Source of the DNA: Blattamonas nauphoetae
Lineage: Eukaryota; Preaxostyla; Oxymonadida
Direction of reading: 5' to 3'
NCBI GenBank assembly: GCA_033064195.1
Contig: JARBJD010000168.1
Span: 1 to 64,000, forward strand
Length of the DNA stretch: 64,000 nucleotides
In this document: positions 58,412-64,000 of the stretch, in pieces
Layout: each line of letters begins with the position of its first letter
Numbering within the stretch: the first letter of the stretch is position 1
Notes under the pieces: model-generated
Told to the model about the DNA's origin: nothing
What the model saw: only the letters and a program-made list of their open reading frames with translations
Databases searched by the model: none
Translations under genes and position numbers: made by a program

Positions 58412-58910
58412 ACTTTTTTCGTTGAAAGCATTTCCGTGAAGAATGGTTTGATGAAAACGAAAGATGTGAAGAAAGTCGAAACAGGAGATTCGTTTGGATT
58501 ATTATCACTCGCTTCGATGAATGCCCGCGCCTTCGGGAGCACTGAACATCGCCCGCACTTTGTTCGCGGTCCATCGGACTGGGACGGATACCTGAATCGG
58601 AAAAGTGATCGAAAGAACAAAAGGCAGACCCAGTCGGAGACCACAGAGACAACGTGTCCCAATTGCCTGGCATGATCGACAGCGGTCTCGCCGATCCATT
58701 GAGGGATGGATTTCAGTGATAGTTCAGAGTGTTCGGGGTGTTCGTGTTGCGATTCGTGTTCTGGCTGCTGAGAGGGAAGAAGGCCCGTGTACGGGTCTTC
58801 GGGGGATTTTTGGTTGAGAGCAATAGATGGTTCTGGAAAGTTCATGATTGATTTTTGAAGTGCGAGAAAGTCATCTGGAGTGAATACATTATGACGGGCT
58901 CGATCATTTT
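58412..58910 (-). repeat. Left arm of the second inverted repeat
   Basis: Reverse complement of 62730-63222 with few differences. It contains the two-exon gene of about 100 codons. The midpoint of the two arms is near 60820, inside the SPRY-like gene. Confidence 0.75.
58505..58845 (-). CDS. Small unknown two-exon gene, copy 1
   Basis: Exons 58845-58630 and 58591-58505, with a 38-nt intron (GTCTGCC...TTCAG), give 100 residues. The protein starts MNFPEPSIALNQKSPEDP, has a His/Glu-rich stretch (PEHESQHEHPEHSE), then a helix (WIGETAVDHARQLGHVVSVV) and ends SAPEGAGIHRSE. The spliced reading is the same in the inverted copy at 62800-63140. The alternative unspliced 177-codon frame is not shared, because the other copy stops in it after DNNPN. 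No family recognised. Confidence 0.55.
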
Positions 58911-59031
58911 AGTTCGCTTTATTTGAATAACAGATATTATTTTCACCATTTATTAAGCCCCACTCTCAATTCTGAATCGGCTCCAATGTGCGGAGGGTGA
59001 GCAACACTTGAGATGACGAGGGAAGAATGAA

Positions 59032-61316
59032 TCAAAAATCAACTGCGATTTCGTCTGGAAGTTGTGTCGATTTCGTTTTCTCGACTTCTCGAAACGATTT
59101 CACCTCAAATCCATTATTCGATCCATCGAAAGTGACCTGAAACGAATGATGAGAACGAGAGAATCAGACAGCGAGCTTGACTGAGGCTGGGATGCCTCGA
59201 GCGAACACTTTCGTTTGCACTGAGTTCACAAACAAGTGGCACGTGCGAGCTTCCATGTCCACCTCCAACACAACCTCGTCCCCTGTTTTGAACGACACTG
59301 ATCCATGCCCTTTTTCTGATTGTCCGATGTGACACTTGTACATTGTATTGCTGTTAGAGTTGAGAGATGAGGATGAACAGACCATCGTGGGCAGAAACTG
59401 AGGGAGGCTGAAGAAGATGTGAACGAAGAGAGGCACACTGTTGAACTGACCAAGCCATTTTCCATCTGGAAACGGTCCTTCAGTCGAGTCGAGGAAGCCG
59501 ATTTCTGAAAAATGAAGAAAACAAAGGCAGACGGAAACAAGATGATTGTTGGATGATTCGAAGAGTGCTGAAGATGTCGAGAAACAACGAAACACAAACA
59601 GATGCCAGATTCCCTGCGAGGAAAGAGAGAAAGATGTCAGAGGCAGAAAGGCAGGCCTTTGTGAGGGTGTGGTCGAGTGTCACTGTGGAACAACCACTAC
59701 CCGAGCTGAAAGTGAACTTGTCGCCCGATCGAGACAGTCTCGACGTGTTGGACAACACTGCTTTGATTTCTGAGATTGAGATGAGGGCAGGTCGTTGGTT
59801 CTTTCTCAACTCCGCAATCAGCGCTTCCATCTCTTTCTCCCTTTTCATCATCTCTTCTTTCTCCTTCTTCCTCTCTGCTCTTTCCTTTGTTAATTCTGCC
59901 TCTCTCTTTCGTCCATCGTCCTCTGCTTCTTTCAGTCGAGATTCGAATGTCGCTTGTTGTTCTTCCATCTTCTTCCTCATCTCCACTCGAACTGCTTCCA
60001 TGTCCGACCCTCCCACTCCAACCACTCCTCCCGAAACACACCAACTCTCCGACACTCCAAACACTTCCCCAAACACAACTCCACACACACTCCCTGCAAC
60101 TCGCCGAACTCCCACATCCTCTTCCTCCCTCCACTCTTCTTCACCTTCAATCGCGTCTTTCCCTTCCTTCAACTCCTTCCCCTCCATCCTCTCTTTCTTC
60201 TCTTTCTCATCTTTCTCATCGTTTCCTTTCTTCTCAACTTGCTCCAACTCCCTCTTCTCCTTCCCCCATCCTCGAATCACTCCAATCAGCCCTTCCCGAA
60301 CAATCCCAACTCCACGTCGGCATCGACTCCCGAAGTCCGTCTCTCCCCTGTCCTCCCTCTCCCACCCCACTCGCCCCAGCGCTTCCACTTCCCATCCACT
60401 CAGCGACACACTCCACACCGGTTTGGCAAACGACAAAACTTCATTCTCGTTCTCATCGTCACCCTCTTCTCCTCCCTCCCTCTCTCCTCCGAGCTCTTCG
60501 TGTTTCTTCTCACGTCCACCTCGTCTCCGCCATTCCTCCACTTCACAGTCTTTCCATCCTTCCGCTCGAACAACTGCCAACTTCAGCCCAACTCCAATCT
60601 CCCCAAGTGCAACCACAATCCCCTTCCGAACTCGAGCATCACGATGTGTCCGAAGCGACCACACCAGCGATTCCAGAATCCCACTCTGAAGGAACAGCTC
60701 CACTTCGGACGGCGACGACAAACGGTGAGTGATCAGACTGTGCGAGAGGGAGAGGGAGAGAGGGGAGATGGATGGAGGGAGAAGAGGAAAAGAGGAAAAT
60801 ATGAAACAGAACAAGAAACAAACCCAATCGTCGCAATCACTGGCTCGGAGATGAGGCTGTTCGAGTCCTGATTCGAAAAAGAAACACCACAAAAACCAAG
60901 AAAGAGAAGAGAGATGAAAAAGAGAGAGAGGAAGAAGGATGGAAGGAGGAAAGAACACTGAAAAGCGGTTGGAAGGCACAGACCCGGGAGAGAGTGAGGA
61001 GAGACGGAAAGTGCTTCGAAAGTGAAACTCCTTCGTTTTTCGAGATCACTGCAAGCACTGCGTCAAATAACACTTGGAATCCCACCTGAAGAAGAGACAG
61101 ACGCGACAGGGCAAACAAAATCAGGAGATCAGAAATCGAGAACGAAGAAAGGATCAGAAATCAGAAAGAAGCAGAAAGAATGAGGATAAGAAGAAATCAA
61201 GCATCGAATTCACACCCGAACTTCCACGGAAAGAGGAAGACTCAGCTGATTCCCCAAAATCGGAAGAATTCGGCCTTCCATCAGCGTCGTCCCAATCCCT
61301 TTTGAGTTTCCTGAAT
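59032..61316 (-). CDS. Armadillo-like, coiled-coil, SPRY-like protein, second family member (spliced, 5' end open)
   Basis: Paralogue of 27418-29355. Exons on the minus strand are 61316-61216 (101 nt), 61085-60984 (102), 60867-60824 (44), 60737-59657, 59613-59170 and 59136-59032. The first three have the same lengths and phases as exons 2-4 of the paralogue. Introns are 130, 116, 86, 43 (a GC-AG intron, less certain) and 33 nt. The visible product is about 624 residues: an ARM-like N-terminus (FPSLLTLSR, LQSGILESLV), a long charged middle with a Glu/Lys coiled coil (RVEMRKKMEEQQATFESRL), and a SPRY domain (STVTLDHTLTK, EIGFLDSTEGPFPDG, GDEVVLEVDM). Residues between GIWHLFVF and EIGFLD are longer than usual, so one more short intron may be hidden there. 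Upstream exons may include 62374-62644. Confidence 0.65.
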
Positions 61317-61464
61317 CTGATGCACAAAAATAAGAAGCAATCAATTCGCAACAAGTTCCTCACAATGGCCCTTCATAACAACGATGGTTCTGCTAATGTT
61401 GGTCAGAGAGCATTCAATCCATTCCAACAACAACAAAATCAACAACAAAATCCAAAATGAACAA

Positions 61465-61665
61465 TCAACTGGGTGATTCTCTTTGAAAAATCGCAAAACA
61501 CTAATGTGCGTCACCAAAAATTATTTTTTGCGGAATTACCATTCGTCTGTTCAGTCGACTGAAAATGAGTGAATTACCGGATTTCAAGGAAGATCGCGTT
61601 CGATATCTCCTTTTTTTGTTCAGGACTCTTCTGCACATTTTTTGTAACAAAACAGGTCCAAAGAC
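61465..61665 (+). repeat. Dispersed non-coding repeat, copy 2
   Basis: Reverse-complement match of 38640-38850, with the same two conserved blocks. It lies just beyond the first recognised exon of the 59032-61316 gene. Confidence 0.55.
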
Positions 61666-62245
61666 AAACTACCGATAATTTACAACAGAAAAAACCAATT
61701 CTGTGTGAGAGCACTGGTATAAACTCCTCCATTGAAGAAAAAGACACGAAAAGTGCGGATTGACATATTCAATATTCTCGATATATTAGGTCCGTAACAT
61801 TTGTTGAACGTGTCTAACAGAGATTCTCTGAGGGAAATACTGAAGGACCATGGTGTTTGAGGCGAGGTAGTACAGATTGATGACGATTGAAAAAAGAGCA
61901 TTCATTTTTGGGTCTACAAGACCAGAAATGCATGAATAAAGACATACCAGCGAGCGAAAACTATCGATAACATCCGATTGAACGATTTATGTGAGAGTTA
62001 TCTCGTTGTGCTCATTGTTCCGGCGCACCTCAAAAAAATCCCGAGTATCTGAACGTGAGAAAGAAAGAAACGGTACAAACCATGTTGTGAGTGTGTAATC
62101 CACAGTTTGATGTCGGTTTCATCATTGATATATATATCGAACAGAAGTCTGATGGGTGATTAGTCGCCTGAGCATCGGATCCGCGATAAAGTTCGCCAAC
62201 ATGAAGAAAAGACGAAATTCACACCTTGAACATGGAGAGAGCACC
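61666..62245. other. Spacer or long intron with no clear gene
   Basis: A hydrophobic minus-strand stretch of about 40 codons near 61793-61910 (NALFSIVINLYYLASNTM) is the only protein-like signal. It has no usable start and I cannot identify it. The interval may be an enlarged intron or a rearranged spacer of the SPRY-like gene. Confidence 0.3.
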
Positions 62246-62644
62246 TGTGACGGTGAGTAGAGGGTATTTGTCGATGAATATCAACGTACAGGCGCTGGAG
62301 TGACGGATGCGATTTTTGAAAAAGAATCACCCAACTCTTCCCCTCGAAAACACTCCACAGACCGTCCAGGCACAGATTCACGAGCTCCCTCGCAATCCCA
62401 ACACGGATCTCGTCCGATTCAGTTTCGAGCTTTTTCAGTTTCGCAAAAAGTTCCTTCTTGTCTTCGTTCGGTTTCTTGACAATCAAAGCAATTCAAATCA
62501 ATGAAAGACAAAGAAAGTTCACACAATCGCACTTCCATCCGTCTTAGGGATGGTGGTTGATGAGTTATCAGGGTTTGACAACATGGTGTCGATTCGAGAT
62601 GACTTGACAACTTTGTTGAGGTTCGATCGAAGTCTGATCACCAT
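62246..62644 (-). CDS. Possible 5' exons of the SPRY-like gene or a separate helical fragment
   Basis: Exon 62644-62525 (ATG; MVIRLRSNLNKVVKSSRID...), a 50-nt intron 62524-62475 (GTGTGA...TCAAG), then an open frame from 62474 (KPNEDKKELFAKLKKLETES, GIARELVNLCLDGLWSVF) to a GTGTGA donor-like site near 62246. The helical LVNLCLDGL segment looks like the start of an ARM-type repeat, as expected before exon 61316-61216, but the roughly 0.9-kb gap is far longer than other introns here. Alternatively it is an independent or broken gene. Confidence 0.35.
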
Positions 62645-62729
62645 TCCCACGTCTGAGGAACAAAAAGAACAGAAATTATAAGTTGAGCTTCAGAAGTGGC
62701 GAAGATCCCTCTGGTTGTTCAAATCTTGT

Positions 62730-63222
62730 TCACGACAATGATCGAGCCCGTCATATTGTATTCATTCCTGATGACTTTCTCGCACTTCAAAAATCAATCA
62801 TGAACTTTCCAGAACCATCTATTGCTCTCAACCAAAAATCCCCCGAAGACCCGTACACTGGCCTTCTTCCCTCTCAGCAGCCAGAACACGAATCGCAACA
62901 CGAACACCCCGAACACTCTGAACTATCACTGAAATCCATCCCTCAATGGATCGGCGAGACCGCTGTCGATCATGCCAGGCAATTGGGACACGTTGTCTCT
63001 GTGGTCTCCGACTGGGTCCGCGTCTTGTTCTTTCGATCACTTTTCCGATTCAGGTATCCGTCCCAGTCCGATGGACCGCGAACAAAGTGCGGGCGATGTT
63101 CAGTGCTCCCGAAGGCGCGGGCATTCATCGAAGCGAGTGATAATAATCCAAACTAATCTCCTGTTTCGACTTTCTTCACTTTTTCGTTTTCATCAAACCA
63201 TTCTTCACGGAAATGCTTTCAA
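62730..63222 (+). repeat. Right arm of the second inverted repeat
   Basis: Reverse complement of 58412-58910. Confidence 0.75.
62800..63140 (+). CDS. Small unknown two-exon gene, copy 2
   Basis: Exons 62800-63015 and 63054-63140, with a 38-nt intron, encode the same 100-residue protein as 58505-58845. The donor here is GTCCGC instead of GTCTGC, a weaker match to the local consensus, so splicing of this copy is less certain. The frame is also open upstream of the ATG to about 62683, but without an ATG. Confidence 0.5.
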
Positions 63223-63656
63223 AAAGTGAATGAATGAGAGGAGACGTAATCTCCTGAGAGGGACGAGAAGCGAACAGACGATTCTGTCTGCTTCCGCACC
63301 GAGATGACTGGAAACGGAACGAGTGGAATGTGCATTGGACGAAAGAGAACGAAAATGTTGGCAAAATCGAAAAAGCCAGTGACACTGAATTCGAGAAGAG
63401 GTGAAGATGTGAAATGTGCGGGAAGAACGGAAGAAAGTTATCGGAAAGAGAGAATCACAGAACCAGAGCGATGTGTGAACAACAAGAGACTAAAATGGCT
63501 TTAACAAGAAAGAAAACAAATGAAGCTGAGAAAAATGGCTAGAAAAAGTCAATAACTGGTAGAGAGAAAGAAGAAGGATGAATGGTGGAGTTGGGAGAAT
63601 GAATAATATCGCCTCGGAGATGGCGATTCAAAATGAAATGCAAATTAATGTTTATT
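63223..63656. other. Intergenic spacer
   Basis: Purine-rich, about 430 bp, nothing recognised; the 3' flank of the partial pseudokinase gene. Confidence 0.4.
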
Positions 63657-64000
63657 TCACGAATCTTCCGAGTTCATCCCATCCCCCTCTTCCTTCGTCT
63701 CCTCAATTTGGGCAAGACATGAGATCACTGTCGAGATGTCTGGTCGCTCTTCGGGGTTGACAGTGATGCAGTCCTGAATCAGATTCTTCATGTCTTCTCC
63801 AACTCCATCCATTTTGGGAAGTGTTCCGACACACAATGCTCTGTTCGCATTCACAGCATCTTGCTCCCCAAACGGCACAAGACCAGTCTCAATCTCGTAC
63901 AAGACAAGGCCAAGCCTAAAAACTGCCACTTGGCGAGTGTCGATTGTTCGTCCGTCCACTCCATTTTGTTTCGATTGCTCGGGTGCATTCCATCGCAGAG
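63657..64000 (-). CDS. C-terminal end of another pseudokinase-tailed surface protein (partial)
   Basis: The frame is open through the right edge; about 113 codons are visible. It contains the kinase C-lobe pattern WNAPEQ (APE motif), RLGLVLYEIETGLVPFG and CITVNPEERPDIS, closely like the tails of genes 2 and 3, then a short acidic end (EETKEEGDGMNSEDS). The activation-loop and catalytic parts lie outside the window, so whether it is degenerate cannot be judged here. It is probably a fourth member of the family. Confidence 0.75.
   Translation of the reverse strand, partial: LRWNAPEQSKQNGVDGRTIDTRQVAVFRLGLVLYEIETGLVPFGEQDAVNANRALCVGTLPKMDGVGEDMKNLIQDCITVNPEERPDISTVISCLAQIEETKEEGDGMNSEDS

Noticed and set aside
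58312-58845. Unspliced 177-codon minus-strand frame
   Set aside because: The inverted copy stops in this frame, while the spliced 100-residue reading is intact in both copies.
59553-60871. Long plus-strand frames rich in Pro, Ser and Leu
   Set aside because: Antisense shadow of the coiled-coil region of the second SPRY-like gene.
61074-61460. Plus-strand frame of 128 codons ending in a Gln/Asn-rich run
   Set aside because: It overlaps minus-strand exons 61316-61216 and 61085-60984, whose lengths and phases match the SPRY-like paralogue exactly, so the plus-strand frame is an antisense shadow.
1-64000. Alternative genetic code (TAA/TAG read as glutamine, as in some oxymonads and diplomonads)
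   Set aside because: TAA, TAG and TGA all occur at the ends of otherwise well-bounded genes (RRM gene TAA, gene 3 TAG, gene 2 TGA) and not inside the long frames.
1-64000. tRNA, rRNA, CRISPR or LTR retroelement
   Set aside because: No cloverleaf, rRNA core, spaced direct-repeat array, reverse transcriptase or long direct terminal repeat pair was seen by reading.

Overview
This looks like a nuclear contig of an anaerobic protist, most likely an oxymonad close to Blattamonas (a family-level impression with no database search). The grounds are very large serine/cysteine-rich beta-helix surface proteins with cytoplasmic pseudokinase tails, lineage-specific helical paralogues, very short spliceosomal introns (33-130 nt, mostly GTYTGT or GTGTGN donors), and use of TAA, TAG and TGA all as stops. 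No tRNA, rRNA or CRISPR array was seen.

Layout. (1) 1 to about 11.27 kb: two tandem, same-strand copies of a Polinton/Maverick-like virus-like element (PolB plus small repeat-module ORFs), both treated as fossils. Copy B carries a 598-bp MITE-like insertion with 133-bp inverted repeats. (2) 11.3-11.8 kb: a fragment of a surface-protein gene and a palindrome cluster. (3) 12.3-37.9 kb: three paralogous giant surface genes. Genes 1 and 2 lie head-to-tail on the + strand and gene 3 lies on the - strand. Gene 2, gene 3 and their 3' flanks form an inverted repeat with arms of about 8.2 kb. At its centre is a spliced armadillo-like/coiled-coil/SPRY-like gene (27418-29355). (4) 37.9-39.4 kb: spacer with a decayed copy of the SPRY-like family and a dispersed repeat. 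(5) 39457-52356: one uninterrupted 4,299-codon adhesin-like gene with 13 CG-x4-PC modules and a long-range 4,503-bp internal duplication. (6) 52.6-57.6 kb: a minus-strand cluster of lineage-specific helical paralogues, one of them a fragment, and a small unknown gene. (7) 57.7-58.3 kb: a two-RRM RNA-binding protein. (8) 58.4-63.2 kb: a second, smaller inverted repeat whose arms hold a two-exon gene of about 100 codons. A second SPRY-like gene (59032-61316 and possibly more 5' exons) again sits at the centre. (9) 63657 to the right edge: the tail of another pseudokinase surface gene.

How it fits together. The cell-surface genes appear to be secreted or single-pass receptors/adhesins with Pmp-like beta-helices outside and a degenerate kinase C-lobe inside. 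Their duplication, inversion and patchy sequence identity suggest a family diversified by recombination and conversion. The SPRY-like genes at both inversion centres may mark rearrangement hot spots.
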